The notes beneath the pieces were generated by a model. The model was given only the letters and a program-made list of their open reading frames with translations. It was not told the DNA's origin and searched no databases. This document shows, in pieces, positions 45,940 to 55,344 of a stretch of 64,000 nt of DNA. This stretch comes from an uncultured Ilyobacter sp. (GTDB taxonomy: Bacteria; Fusobacteriota; Fusobacteriia; Fusobacteriales; Fusobacteriaceae). The translations under genes and the position numbers were made by a program. The stretch is taken from assembly GCF_963668085.1 (NCBI RefSeq), contig NZ_OY764059.1:1736001-1800000 (forward strand). Direction: 5' to 3'. How positions within the stretch are numbered: the stretch's first letter is position 1; every line of letters starts with the position of its first letter.

Positions 45940-45982
45940 ATTGAAATTTATACATCGGATATATAACTAAGGGGGAAATTGT

Positions 45983-46960
45983 ATGAAAAGAAGTTTATCA
46001 GGCATACAGCCTAGCGGAGTGCTTCATTTAGGAAACTATTTCGGAGCAATAAAGCAATTTATAGACAATCAGGGTAAAACAGATGGTTTTTACTTTATAG
46101 TAGATTATCACGCATTAACATCTCTATCAGATGCAGAGGCTTTGAGAAAAAACACCTATGATGTGGTACTAGATTTTTTAGCTCTTGGACTCGACCCAGA
46201 GAAATCAACTATTTATATTCAGTCGGATATTCCTGAATGCACCGAGCTTGCGTGGATTCTATCAAATGTCACTCCTATGGGACTACTAGAAAGAGCTCAT
46301 TCGTATAAAGATAAACTGGCAAAAGGGATTGCTGCCAATGTCGGGCTTTTTACTTACCCTGTATTAATGGCTGCAGATATTTTACTTTATGATGCACATA
46401 TTGTACCTGTTGGTAAGGATCAAAAACAACACTTGGAGATAACAAGAGATATAGCGACTAAATTTAATCTTCAATATGGTGAAACTTTCGTTGTTCCTGA
46501 TCCCCAAATCATTGAAAATCTGGCAACTGTTCCTGGAACAGACGGGCAGAAGATGAGTAAGTCCTACGGAAATACCATAGAGATGTTTGCATCTAAAAAA
46601 GAACTAAAAAAACAGGTTATGAGTATAGTCACCGATTCAACTCCCCTAGAAGATCCAAAAGATCCCGACAACAACATAACCCAGCTCTATAAACTCTTTG
46701 CTTCAAAGGAGAAAGTAGAAGAGATGAAACAGAAGTTTACTGCAGGAGGCTACGGGTACGGACACGCCAAAAAAGAGCTTTTAGAGGCTATATTAGAGTA
46801 TTTTGGTGAGGCAAGAGCCAAAAGAGAGGAACTTGCAAAAAATCCAGAGTATGTGGAAACTATCCTAAAAAAAGGAAGAGAAAAAGCCAGAAGTATAGCC
46901 AGAGCAAAGGTAGATCTTGTGAAAAAAACTGTTGGACTTTCGGGAAATAATTATAGATAA
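45983..46960 (+). CDS. trpS: Tryptophanyl-tRNA synthetase
   Basis: A 325-residue class I synthetase charging tRNA-Trp. The HIGH-like motif is GVLHLGNYFG (~11-20), with ERAHSYKDK and the KMSKS loop GQKMSKSYGNT. It reads against the surrounding minus-strand genes and has its own promoter, leader and terminator. The ATG follows AAGGGGG. The leader appears to make its expression respond to tryptophanyl-tRNA supply. Confidence 0.96.
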   Translation: MKRSLSGIQPSGVLHLGNYFGAIKQFIDNQGKTDGFYFIVDYHALTSLSDAEALRKNTYDVVLDFLALGLDPEKSTIYIQSDIPECTELAWILSNVTPMGLLERAHSYKDKLAKGIAANVGLFTYPVLMAADILLYDAHIVPVGKDQKQHLEITRDIATKFNLQYGETFVVPDPQIIENLATVPGTDGQKMSKSYGNTIEMFASKKELKKQVMSIVTDSTPLEDPKDPDNNITQLYKLFASKEKVEEMKQKFTAGGYGYGHAKKELLEAILEYFGEARAKREELAKNPEYVETILKKGREKARSIARAKVDLVKKTVGLSGNNYR

Positions 46961-46963
46961 AAT

Positions 46964-46994
46964 AAAAAATCGGAAGTTTATCTTCCGATTTTTT
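46964..46994. terminator. Terminator of trpS
   Basis: AAAAAATCGGAAG pairs with CTTCCGATTTTTT around a 5-nt loop. Confidence 0.9.
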
Positions 46995-47048
46995 ATTTAC
47001 AAAAGCATTCATTTATCATCAGTGAATCAAATAAATTCTTTCCCAGAT

Positions 47049-47243
47049 TTACATTGATTTTTTCAGTTTTTCATACTCTTTTTCCTGTATCTCTATAGCA
47101 TTATTTAATTTTTCTTCTGTTTTTTTATATATTTTTCTGTGACTATCTATACCCATATCCCTCTCCCTTGAAGACACATCCTTATAAAATTTAAAGACTA
47201 AAATTATCAAAGCAAACACTATCAAAATTTTTATAAATTTCAT
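47049..47243 (-). CDS. Small membrane-anchored protein (64 aa), unknown
   Basis: I do not recognise this protein. It has an N-terminal hydrophobic helix (residues ~4-21, IKILIVFALIILVFKFYK) followed by a charged region predicted as a coiled coil (EEKLNNAIEIQEKEYEKLKK). The strong ribosome site AGGGGGTG before the ATG and the clean topology support a real gene. It lies between the trpS terminator and the radical SAM gene, on its own. Confidence 0.6.
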   Translation of the reverse strand: MKFIKILIVFALIILVFKFYKDVSSRERDMGIDSHRKIYKKTEEKLNNAIEIQEKEYEKLKKSM

Positions 47244-47376
47244 TTTACACCCCCTGTAAGGTTACATAAAATTATCACCTATAAAAATTCAAAAATCAAA
47301 CTTAGTTAAAAAATCAGGTTGATCATTTACTTTTACTTCAAGAGAAAGCAATAAAATCAGGATTCTTTGCTATAAG

Positions 47377-49143
47377 CTATAATTTATCTGCCACCATTTC
47401 CCCACACTCTGCAATTCTTGTCTTAATGCCACAATCGTTGCAATTATTTCTACAGTCTGAAGTAAGAGCTTCTTTTTCTGCATTTTCAAGTTCCCCTAGA
47501 AGGTATTTTTTTGTGAATCCCATGTCCATGATATCCCATGGAAGCTCTTCCTCAAGGTCTCTTTCACCTAAATAATCTTCCTCGTCTAGATTCAATTCTT
47601 CCATGGCTTCCTTCCATATGAAAAAATTATGTCTATAGTCATCAAGCTTTGCTCCTTTTTTCCATGCCAGCTCCACCAGGTCTCCTATCCTCTCGTCTCC
47701 ACGAGAAAGGAATCCCTCTAGGTATGATTTTGCCTTGCTGTGTATCTTTATATTCATGAATCTGGCTCTATGGAATAGTTCTCTAAGGAGAGTATGTTTT
47801 CTGTCCATCTCTTCAAAATTCATCTGTCTAGACCACTGGAAAGGAGTATGAGGTTTCGGTACAAAGTTCGATACACTTACAGTAATACTGAGTCTCTTAG
47901 AATGAACTCTGCATTTTTCAACCACTTTACGAACCAAGTCATATATCCCCTTTACATCTTCATCAGTCTCAAAGGGAAGACCTATCATAAAGTAGAACTT
48001 CAGTGTGTCCCACCCAGCCTTTACAGCTGCTTCTGCTGTTTCTAATATCTCTTCTTCTGTCACACCTTTATTTATTACATCTCTCAGTCTCTGAGAACCA
48101 GCTTCAGGAGCGAAGGTAAATCCAGTCTTTTTTCCACTTGTGATCTGCTCAGCTACTTTTACAGAATAGGGGTTCATTCTGAGGGACGGAAGACCTATCC
48201 CCAAGTTATTTTCACCGTACTTTTCCTGTATACTTCCAAGAAGGTTACCGATCTTAGAATAGTCGCTACTGCTTAGAGAAGATAGAGAAACTTCAGAATA
48301 TCCTGTGGCCTCTAGAGTTTTGTCTATCAGCTTCATATTATTTTCCAGAGTCCTCTCTCTCACCGGTCTGTATACCATTCCAGCCTGACAGAATCTGCAC
48401 CCTCTAGTGCATCCACGCTGTATCTCCACTGCTGCCCTGTCATGCACTATAAGCATATAAGGTACTATTTGTTTATCATAAAACTCCGTCTTATTCAGAT
48501 CTCGTACAATTGCTCTTTTTACTTTTTTCTTTCCCTTATGAATTGCAGGAATGTACACTCCCTCTAAACCATCTAGCATCTGAAGTTTCTCTTTTTTACT
48601 TTTCTCTGGATTACCTGATAAAATTTTTGCAATTTCCACCATGGTGTCTTCACCGTCTCCGATCACCATGAAGTCAACAAATTTTTCCATAGGTGCAGGG
48701 TTCATCATGCATGTCCCCCCTGCCATTATAAGGGGATGCTCCTCTGTTCTTTCCTCTCTGCGAAAGGGGATACCTGCAAGATCAAGGGCATTCAATGCAT
48801 TTGTATAACTTACCTCATATGAAAATGAGAATCCTATGAGATCAAATTCAGATAAGGGGGTTTTGCTTTCAAGGGAAAACATAGGTATTTTTTCTTTTCT
48901 CATGACCTCTTCCATATCTCCCATTGGAGAGAACCCTCTCTCAAGATAAAATCCATTGACCTTATTCATTATGTCATACAGTATTCTTATCCCCACATTA
49001 GACATACCTACCTCATATATATCAGGAAAAAAAAGACACATATGGGCGTCAAAATCTTTCTTATGGACGCTGTTAATTTCATTTCCCAGATACTGGGCAG
49101 GTTTTTCAACTGATAAAAGGTGATCTCTTATATCTATTGTCAT
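47377..49143 (-). CDS. B12-binding-domain/radical SAM protein (TIGR03960-like)
   Basis: A 588-residue protein. The N-terminal ~200 residues resemble a B12-binding-type fold (FPDIYEVGMSNVG, IGFSFSYEVSYTN). The radical SAM domain has C-T-R-G-C-R-F-C (CxxxCxxC) after RAAVEIQRG. A Cys-rich tail (CRNNCNDCGIK) may hold another cluster. The family (TIGR03960) is of unknown substrate and is usually followed by TIGR03936, which is not seen here. It is followed upstream in the operon by HD and TruA-like genes. Confidence 0.85.
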   Translation of the reverse strand: MTIDIRDHLLSVEKPAQYLGNEINSVHKKDFDAHMCLFFPDIYEVGMSNVGIRILYDIMNKVNGFYLERGFSPMGDMEEVMRKEKIPMFSLESKTPLSEFDLIGFSFSYEVSYTNALNALDLAGIPFRREERTEEHPLIMAGGTCMMNPAPMEKFVDFMVIGDGEDTMVEIAKILSGNPEKSKKEKLQMLDGLEGVYIPAIHKGKKKVKRAIVRDLNKTEFYDKQIVPYMLIVHDRAAVEIQRGCTRGCRFCQAGMVYRPVRERTLENNMKLIDKTLEATGYSEVSLSSLSSSDYSKIGNLLGSIQEKYGENNLGIGLPSLRMNPYSVKVAEQITSGKKTGFTFAPEAGSQRLRDVINKGVTEEEILETAEAAVKAGWDTLKFYFMIGLPFETDEDVKGIYDLVRKVVEKCRVHSKRLSITVSVSNFVPKPHTPFQWSRQMNFEEMDRKHTLLRELFHRARFMNIKIHSKAKSYLEGFLSRGDERIGDLVELAWKKGAKLDDYRHNFFIWKEAMEELNLDEEDYLGERDLEEELPWDIMDMGFTKKYLLGELENAEKEALTSDCRNNCNDCGIKTRIAECGEMVADKL

Positions 49144-49168
49144 TTTTTTCCTCTCTTTTCAAAAAAAA

Positions 49169-49591
49169 TTAATTTCTGTCGTCTATCTCTTGAAATCTTT
49201 CCATTTTTCCCCAGGTTTCTGTCATATGGTGAGACCTTGCAAGTTCTGCCACAACTGGGTTTAACTTCAAAAGTTTTTTATATGATCTTTCAGGGTGATT
49301 TCTCATTACCTCATCCCCTATACTCACCTGCTTTATCCTAGAAAATAGTCCCATTTCCTCTTTCCCACAATCGTGTAAAAGGGCAAGCTTTAGGTAGTTT
49401 TTGTCATTTTTAAGTAGATCGTCTTCCATAGCCTCTTTTAGCATATTTACAGAGTGAATCTTGTCATACTCCTTCATTTCTGAAAAAATTGCATACTCCT
49501 CTTCTGAAAGTACTTTTTTTACAAGAGTATTATTTTTTTCTTCATATTTTACGAATATATAGGTGAGCACCTGTCTTATCCTATAAAACAT
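49169..49591 (-). CDS. HD-domain phosphohydrolase-like protein
   Basis: A 140-residue protein with the HD signature: a first His in DKIHSVNML, the LALLHDCGKEE doublet and a following SHHMTETWG. HD proteins cleave phosphoester bonds in nucleotides or RNA, and the substrate here is unknown. The gene overlaps the 3' end of the TruA-like gene by 11 bp, so it is translationally coupled to it. ATG after AAGGGAG. Confidence 0.82.
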   Translation of the reverse strand: MFYRIRQVLTYIFVKYEEKNNTLVKKVLSEEEYAIFSEMKEYDKIHSVNMLKEAMEDDLLKNDKNYLKLALLHDCGKEEMGLFSRIKQVSIGDEVMRNHPERSYKKLLKLNPVVAELARSHHMTETWGKMERFQEIDDRN

Positions 49592-50453
49592 CGGTTATCT
49601 CCCTTACAACTATATCCCCGTATTTTTTACGGAGATTTTTTATATTTTTACCCCTTGTTCCTATGAACTCACCTTTTTTAGAGGAGTCTACATAGAAAAT
49701 ATAGAGGTCTCCCATTTTTTCTGCATAGAGAAGGTTGCTCTCTTTTATTTCAGGAGCCTTCTCTATAAATATTTCCTCAAGATTTTTCTTAATATGGATT
49801 TTTTCAAGATTCAGATATTTTCCAGGAAGAGGTGTTTTTTCCCCTGTCAGTATATAACCAGACATTATTCTCACCTGTTTTGGCATAAATGAACTCCCGT
49901 AAAACCATAGCCCATTATCTCTAAAGGAAAGCTCTACACTTCTGACTTTTTCCCTCAGCTGTTTCCCCTTAAAATCTGTAAACTCACTGACATCATATGT
50001 ACCACTCAGTTCCTTGCAGAGTTTCTCTATATTCTCTTCACTGTTTTTAACCTTTGCCATAGGATATCTATAGCAGTACTCTCTGGCTTCTACCAGATCA
50101 GGTATCACAAGATCAGATAGAGTTTTTTGCACCTTTTTTATTCTCATCTCTTTTTTAGATATCTCATTGAATCTTGCAGCTATTTCTTCCATATCCCCAA
50201 GGTAACTGCTACTCACATAGAGGATATTCTCTCCTGCACTTACCTTGGCGTCTGTCCTACCTGCCTGCTGTATCCCCTTTGCCCAGGTGAAACCTAGAGA
50301 ATCCATTATCTCCCGGAACCTTCCCTTTACGCTTTTTTTATTTTTAACCTCATCAAAGGCGTCGAAGGAACCACCTCTATAAGAGATATAAAAGAGATAT
50401 CCAAATTTTTTACTCTTTTCCAGTTTTCTGAGGTTTATCAACTTATTCTCCAT
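49581..50453 (-). CDS. TruA-like pseudouridine synthase with C-terminal KH-like motif
   Basis: A 290-residue protein. The catalytic motif [12 protein letters not shown] (Asp68) matches the AGRTDxGVxA motif of TruA, and [15 protein letters not shown] corresponds to the later TruA core (F..yqvR.m.g.l). Similarity elsewhere is weak. Unlike TruA, it ends in [19 protein letters not shown], a GxxG-type KH RNA-binding motif. Either a diverged tRNA modifier or an enzyme with a new RNA target. It overlaps the tdk-bioD gene by 11 bp and has no strong ribosome site of its own. Confidence 0.75.
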   Translation of the reverse strand: MENKLINLRKLEKSKKFGYLFYISYRGGSFDAFDEVKNKKSVKGRFREIMDSLGFTWAKGIQQAGRTDAKVSAGENILYVSSSYLGDMEEIAARFNEISKKEMRIKKVQKTLSDLVIPDLVEAREYCYRYPMAKVKNSEENIEKLCKELSGTYDVSEFTDFKGKQLREKVRSVELSFRDNGLWFYGSSFMPKQVRIMSGYILTGEKTPLPGKYLNLEKIHIKKNLEEIFIEKAPEIKESNLLYAEKMGDLYIFYVDSSKKGEFIGTRGKNIKNLRKKYGDIVVREITDVL

Positions 50454-51675
50454 ATCCGTTTTCAGCCAAGATCTCCACCTTTCCGATCTTTCTCACTGTC
50501 TCCACATTATTTTTCAAAAACTTCTCATCTTTTATATTTTCTTTATTATTAAATACTACCCCTTTGATCTTTATATCATTTCTTTTCAACACATCTATAG
50601 TGAGCAGAGTATGATTTATTGTCCCAAGAACATTTCCTGAGATAAGTATAACCTCTGACTTTTTTCTATAATCTACAAGCAGGTCTAGATACATATAGTT
50701 TTCCACAAAAGGTACCAAAAGCCCTCCGGCCCCCTCTACAAAGACCACATCATTTTCAAGAAGTTCTTTGTCTATCTTCTCCTTTATGGCTTTTATATCT
50801 ACCGATGTCCCGTCTGCTTCTGCTGCGGCATCAGGAGACATAGGTTTCTTGTAAAAGAAAATATTTACTTCCTTTACGTCTTTTCCTAGTAGCTTTGCAT
50901 AAGAATAAGAGTCGGATCCTTCCAGATTTTCAGGGAAGGTTTCACTTCCTGTTTCCACAGGTTTTATTGCAGTTACCTTCAATCCTTTATCTATCTCTTC
51001 TTTTACAAGTTTTAGGCCTGCGTAAGTTTTTCCTATATCAGTGTCTGTCCCAACTATAAAGTAGAGTTTTCCCTCTTTATTTTCTTCTCTCTTTACCACG
51101 TGACATTTTCTGCACCTTGCCTCATAAGATTCACTTGCTCCAACCAAAACCACGGGGTCATTGTAATATGCAGGTTCTCCATTCACAAGTCTTTGGGTTC
51201 TAGAAGCTGGGTTTCCACACACTGCACAGATAGCACTTAGTTTATCTACATATTCTGCCTTTGCAAGAAGAGAATCTATCGGCTCAAATGGCTCTCCTCT
51301 GAAATCCTGATCTAGTCCTGCAACTATTACTCTTTTCCCCATATCTGAAAGTTTCTCACAAAATTCAACTACTGGCTCTCCAAAAAACTGAACTTCATCT
51401 ATTCCAATTACCTCTGCATCGCTGTATTTTTCATAGAATATATTTTCCATCTCTTCCACCGATGAGGCTGGAACTCCCTCTATAAATATACTGCTGTGAG
51501 ACACCACATTGGTTTCATCATATCTTTTATCGATAGAATGTTTAAATGCCACCACCTTTTGACTGGCATATTTAGAACGTATAAGCCTTCTTATGAGCTC
51601 CTCACTCTTTCCAGAAAACATTCCTCCTGTTATTACCTCTATCCATCCCATTCCCTCTGTGAGTAAAAAGTGCAC
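50443..51675 (-). CDS. Thymidine kinase-dethiobiotin synthetase fusion
   Basis: A protein of about 410 residues with two complete domains. Residues ~10-195 are a type II thymidine kinase (P-loop [16 protein letters not shown], lasso with [19 protein letters not shown], structural Zn from ICAVCGN and CRKCH). Residues ~205-410 are BioD-like ([38 protein letters not shown]). No stop or frameshift separates them. I choose GTG at 51675 because GAGGTG is six bases before it. No other biotin gene is nearby. Confidence 0.88.
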   Translation of the reverse strand: MHFLLTEGMGWIEVITGGMFSGKSEELIRRLIRSKYASQKVVAFKHSIDKRYDETNVVSHSSIFIEGVPASSVEEMENIFYEKYSDAEVIGIDEVQFFGEPVVEFCEKLSDMGKRVIVAGLDQDFRGEPFEPIDSLLAKAEYVDKLSAICAVCGNPASRTQRLVNGEPAYYNDPVVLVGASESYEARCRKCHVVKREENKEGKLYFIVGTDTDIGKTYAGLKLVKEEIDKGLKVTAIKPVETGSETFPENLEGSDSYSYAKLLGKDVKEVNIFFYKKPMSPDAAAEADGTSVDIKAIKEKIDKELLENDVVFVEGAGGLLVPFVENYMYLDLLVDYRKKSEVILISGNVLGTINHTLLTIDVLKRNDIKIKGVVFNNKENIKDEKFLKNNVETVRKIGKVEILAENGYGE

Positions 51676-51742
51676 CTTATTCACCTCAAATATTTTTATT
51701 TTTGTTTATATACATATGTTCTTATAATCTAGAATACCCTTG

Positions 51743-51771
51743 ATTATAACATATCTCATATTTTATTACAA
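51743..51771 (-). promoter_or_regulatory. Promoter of the tdk-bioD run
   Basis: On the minus strand TTGTAA (51766-51771), 17-bp spacer, TATAAT (51743-51748). Confidence 0.6.
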
Positions 51772-51802
51772 TCTTGTCAAACTCCACTAAATATAGACAA
51801 AA

Positions 51803-51824
51803 ACCAGGTTTTATCTAACCTGGT
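51803..51824 (-). terminator. Terminator upstream of tdk-bioD
   Basis: ACCAGGTT pairs with AACCTGGT around six bases; TTTTTG follows on the minus strand. It would stop transcripts coming from cyuA through repeat copy 2. Confidence 0.7.
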
Positions 51825-51895
51825 TTCTTAGAATTTGCGCTCTTTAATTCATCTTTTTTCACCTTTTAAATTAACCCGATTTAATTTCTTTATTT

Positions 51896-52342
51896 AAAAT
51901 TAAGTTGCTGAATTTATCCAAAAGCTGTGTTACTTTCTTTGCTTGCCCAAAGAAAGTAACCAAAGAAAAGGCACCCAATTAAAATTAATGAAACTTGTAA
52001 AAAAATTTACAAGAACTATAAAATATATTCGTTTTACTCATTATTTTCTAAGTCAAATCACTTCTGAACTAACTTTCTATTGAAATATAGTCGGTAAACC
52101 TCCTTATTTCAATGAAAGTGGATTTCACAAGATGATTTCTTAACGGCATTTTTTAAAGGGGAAAGTAATATGAAAATTAATTTTTTTTATTTTCACTCTA
52201 TGAAACTCTCTTCTTTTCTCTGTGGCCTCTGTGGCCAAAAGGTTTTATCTTTATTCGTGTTAATTTTTTTTGTCTTTTATCGGTTTTCATTCGTGACAAA
52301 ATCTTTTGACTCTAATATTCTTGTAAAGTCAATAATTTATTA
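51896..52342 (+). repeat. Dispersed non-coding repeat, copy 2 (diverged core)
   Basis: Same ends as copies 1 and 3 but a different middle. Hairpin arms 51929-51941 and 51948-51960 (GTTACTTTCTTTG with CAAAGAAAGTAAC) differ from copy 1 on both arms while keeping pairing. The terminal block (CTCTGTGGCC, CATTCGTGACAAAATC, then CTAATATTCTTG) is nearly identical to copy 3. It occupies most of the 730-bp gap between cyuA and tdk-bioD. Confidence 0.8.
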
Positions 52343-52413
52343 GGAATTATTCTAAGTAGCAACTTAAATTAAATTATTCAAACTTGAGAAAAAATAGAAT
52401 ATTTTTACTGGAT

Positions 52414-53706
52414 TTAGATAGTTGACATGATATCTAAAATCACCTTATCTGTTTCAGCCATCCCCTCTTGTGATAACCTACCTATATTTTTAATTGTTTC
52501 TTCAATATTTTTACTTACTATTCCATCTGCAGGATTAAATACCCTTCTGTCTAAGGCAAGCATTGCTGAATCAAAGGCTGCGTAAATTCCAGTGGCTATC
52601 TTAAAAGCACACGAGGCTTTTGCACCGTCACAAATTAATCCAGAGATATTTGCCAAGGTATTAGTTAGGGCATCTTCTACTGCCTTCAAATCACCATTTT
52701 CCAAAAATGCCAGTGCTCCCCCTACACCTGCTGCTGCACATACGGCTCCACAGTAAGCAGATAGTCTTCCCACATTGGTTTTAATATGAATCGTTAAAGC
52801 ATGTGATAAGAACAAGGCTCTTATCATTTTTTCCCCAGAAATATTTTTATCTCTGCAGTAACTTACGATTGGCAGTGAAGCAGTAATCCCCTGGTTTCCA
52901 CTTCCGCTGGTGGTCATAACAGGGAGAGGACAACCACTCATTCTAGCATCACTTCCTGCTGCAGCAAAACTTGCAGCCCTGTTTCTAGAGTCGTCACCAT
53001 AAACTCCTTTATTTATATTTTCTTGAATCATTGTTCCGATATTAGCTCCGTAGACCTCATTAAGACCCTCATTGGCTATGGCAGAGTTTAATTGGACTAC
53101 CTTTGAAAAAATCGGTTCTATAAGATCAACATCAATTGTTTTTGCCATCTCATAAATTAATTGTACACTCAGTATCTCTCTGTCAGATAGGGATGAATTA
53201 AAATCAGCATCGTTACACGGTCTGCTAATTATGACTTTTCCGTCCTTTGTGACCTCAGTTATATTTGTATGAATGTGTTTTATTTCAACACTTGCACTTT
53301 CTTCCATATGGTGTGCCACTACTTTTACATATAACTTAATGTCACTATCAATTAGTTTGACATTAACATTTCCTTCTTTGATAAATCCTCTTGCTTTTTT
53401 TACATCTTCCTCTTCGACATTGCTGATTACAAGGAGTTTCTTTTTAGAATTCCCTCCAAAGGCTCCCAGTGCAGCAGCAGACTCAATTCCAGACATTCCA
53501 CCACTGTTTGGAACTATGGCACTTTTTACATTTTTAACCATATTTCCTGAAACATAGATGTCCAATTTATCAGGCAAATCTCCTAATATATCAACGGCTC
53601 TAGATGCTGTATAGGCAATTGCAATTGGTTCTGTACATCCTTCGGCAGGTATAATCTCCTCACAGAGAATATTTAATACTTGCTTAATAATCAAATCACT
53701 AGTCAT
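52414..53706 (-). CDS. cyuA: L-cysteine desulfidase family protein (CyuA/UPF0597)
   Basis: A 430-residue protein of the YhaM/CyuA family: PAEGCTEPIAIAYTAS near the N-terminus, VPNSGGMSGIESAAALG, TSGSGNQGI and GLICDGAKASCAFKI. Conserved cysteines of this fold hold an oxygen-sensitive [4Fe-4S] cluster. The enzyme splits L-cysteine to H2S, ammonia and pyruvate; related members act on serine. It is divergent from a MocR regulator, with a palindrome between them. ATG follows TTAGGGGG. Confidence 0.88.
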   Translation of the reverse strand: MTSDLIIKQVLNILCEEIIPAEGCTEPIAIAYTASRAVDILGDLPDKLDIYVSGNMVKNVKSAIVPNSGGMSGIESAAALGAFGGNSKKKLLVISNVEEEDVKKARGFIKEGNVNVKLIDSDIKLYVKVVAHHMEESASVEIKHIHTNITEVTKDGKVIISRPCNDADFNSSLSDREILSVQLIYEMAKTIDVDLIEPIFSKVVQLNSAIANEGLNEVYGANIGTMIQENINKGVYGDDSRNRAASFAAAGSDARMSGCPLPVMTTSGSGNQGITASLPIVSYCRDKNISGEKMIRALFLSHALTIHIKTNVGRLSAYCGAVCAAAGVGGALAFLENGDLKAVEDALTNTLANISGLICDGAKASCAFKIATGIYAAFDSAMLALDRRVFNPADGIVSKNIEETIKNIGRLSQEGMAETDKVILDIMSTI

Positions 53707-53765
53707 ATAGACCCCCTAAATTAAAAACGTATAACACTTGATTTACTGTTTTACTTTATGATAAT

Positions 53766-53794
53766 ATGATATTTAAAAATAAAGAGTTTGTCAA
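53766..53794 (-). promoter_or_regulatory. Promoter of cyuA
   Basis: On the minus strand TTGACA (53789-53794), 17-bp spacer, TATCAT (53766-53771). Confidence 0.75.
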
Positions 53795-53810
53795 AGGCAT
53801 ATTAAGAAAG

Positions 53811-53822
53811 TGTTGTACAACA
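53811..53822. promoter_or_regulatory. Candidate MocR operator TGTTGTACAACA
   Basis: A perfect 12-bp palindrome in the 150-bp divergent gap, centred ~57 bp upstream of the predicted cyuA start and 35-46 bp before the regulator start codon. A near-copy (ACTGTAGTACAACAGT) lies at 62703-62718 before the C26 gene. Assignment to this regulator is inferred from location. Confidence 0.55.
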
Positions 53823-53856
53823 GATATATCCATTTAAGATCTTGAAAGGAAAAATT

Positions 53857-55323
53857 ATGAAAAAATTTGATTTGATTATAGATAAAAAATCATCTGTACC
53901 AGTTTATAGACAGATATATGAGTGCATTAAAGATAAAATTGACAGAGCCGAACTTGTTGAAAATCAAAAGCTTCCCTCTATAAGACAGCTCTCAATAAAA
54001 CTTAAAATAAATAATTTAACGATACTAAAGGCTTATAATCTCCTTGAATCTGAAAATTACATATATAAAAAACAGGGAACCGGGGCCTTCGTAAAGAAAA
54101 AAGAGATGCTCCTGTACTTTACCCCTCCGAAAGAACTCATGGAGAGTTTTCAGTATCACGAGGCAGAATCCCCCTCTTCCGAATACAAAAAATATCATAT
54201 GTTCATTGATTTTGTCAGTGGGAGTCCATCAAAGGAGATCTTACCCTATGATGAATTTAAAGAGCTCACAAAGGTAGTTTTTGAGAAAAACGGTGCTGAA
54301 ATGTTTGGCTATCACGACACGCAGGGATATAAAAGACTTAGATGTTTTCTAAGTAGAAAGTTAGAAAAACAGGGGATATCTGTATCTGATAAAAATATTC
54401 AAATAACATCTGGCTCCCAACAGGGAATAGCTATTCTTATTAGAACTCTGGTTTCAAAGAGAAATAATAAAATTATTACAGGAAACCCCACCTATCACGG
54501 GGCTCTAAACAATTTTAAAAAAGAGTGTAAAGTTTTTGGAGTGTCAGTTGAAAAAGACGGCTTTGACATGAAAGAACTAGAAAATATACTATCTACTGAA
54601 AATATAAACTTCATATACACTATGATAAATTACCAATCTCCGACTGGTATCTGCTGGAGCAATGAAAAAAAGAAACAGCTTATAGAATTGGCTGAAAAAT
54701 ACAACACCTATATAATCGAAGATGACTGTCTCTCTGAGATATATTTTGGGGACAAACAAAAGTCAACATTAAAATCTTTAGATAAAGATAATACAAGAGT
54801 AATATATATCAAAAGTTTTTCTAAGGTTATAATGCCAGGCCTTCGAATGGGCTATATGATAGTGCCAGATGAATTTATAGATCAGGTTGTTACAGCAAAA
54901 TTCACCTCAGATATATCGTCTTCAGGTTTTGAGCAAAGAATGTTATTTGAATTCTTAAAGGATGATTATATTGCAGACCATTTTAAAAAATTAAGAATGA
55001 TTTACAAGAGCAGATATGAGTTTACACTTGATCAGATAAACAAAAGTAAATATTTAGATTTAGTATACCCTATTCAAGGTGGGGTTCATTGCTGGGTAAG
55101 ACTTCCAGACAAAATAAACAGTAATATATTTTTTGTAAGGTGCAGATCTAAAGGAGTTTCCATCCTCCCTGGAACAGTTTTTTTCTTTGAACAGATGGGA
55201 CATGAATATTTCAGGCTTAGTTTTGCTTCTGTAAATAAAGAGGAGATTAAAAACGGAATCGATACGATGAATAAAGTAATAGAAGAGATGCTTTATTATA
55301 ATCAGTCTAAAGAAAATTTATAA
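53857..55323 (+). CDS. MocR family transcriptional regulator (GntR-aminotransferase fusion)
   Basis: A 488-residue regulator. The N-terminal GntR winged helix (VPVYRQIYECIKDKI, LPSIRQLSIKLKINNLTILKAYNLLESE) is joined to a fold-type I aminotransferase domain with the PLP lysine in IKSFSKVIMPGLRMGY. MocR proteins sense PLP or amino compounds. Divergence from cyuA suggests it controls that gene and perhaps the C26-opp operon. I use the ATG at 53857 (AAAGGA upstream); the TTG at 53842 overlaps that site. Confidence 0.92.
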   Translation: MKKFDLIIDKKSSVPVYRQIYECIKDKIDRAELVENQKLPSIRQLSIKLKINNLTILKAYNLLESENYIYKKQGTGAFVKKKEMLLYFTPPKELMESFQYHEAESPSSEYKKYHMFIDFVSGSPSKEILPYDEFKELTKVVFEKNGAEMFGYHDTQGYKRLRCFLSRKLEKQGISVSDKNIQITSGSQQGIAILIRTLVSKRNNKIITGNPTYHGALNNFKKECKVFGVSVEKDGFDMKELENILSTENINFIYTMINYQSPTGICWSNEKKKQLIELAEKYNTYIIEDDCLSEIYFGDKQKSTLKSLDKDNTRVIYIKSFSKVIMPGLRMGYMIVPDEFIDQVVTAKFTSDISSSGFEQRMLFEFLKDDYIADHFKKLRMIYKSRYEFTLDQINKSKYLDLVYPIQGGVHCWVRLPDKINSNIFFVRCRSKGVSILPGTVFFFEQMGHEYFRLSFASVNKEEIKNGIDTMNKVIEEMLYYNQSKENL

Positions 55324-55344
55324 AATAAACTACTCTTTCATTTT

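Larger units (their letters stand above)
45727..45982 (+). promoter_or_regulatory. trpL: trpS leader region with candidate Trp attenuator
   Basis: Between promoter and trpS lie, in order, a 16-codon leader ORF with three Trp codons, a hairpin (AGGATTG 45828-45834 with CAATCCT 45850-45856), an antiterminator strand (GATCATGGG, 45875-45883) and an intrinsic terminator (45911-45939). The antiterminator can pair with CCCGTAGATC (45912-45921), taking up the whole 5' terminator arm (ten pairs, one G-U, one bulge). No T-box bulge consensus (TGGNACCGCG) is present. The layout fits ribosome-controlled attenuation. Confidence 0.65.

Noticed and set aside
45702-45982. T-box riboswitch ahead of trpS
   Set aside because: No T-box 14-nt consensus, no Stem I motifs and no specifier bulge that I can identify; the Trp-rich leader ORF explains the layout better.
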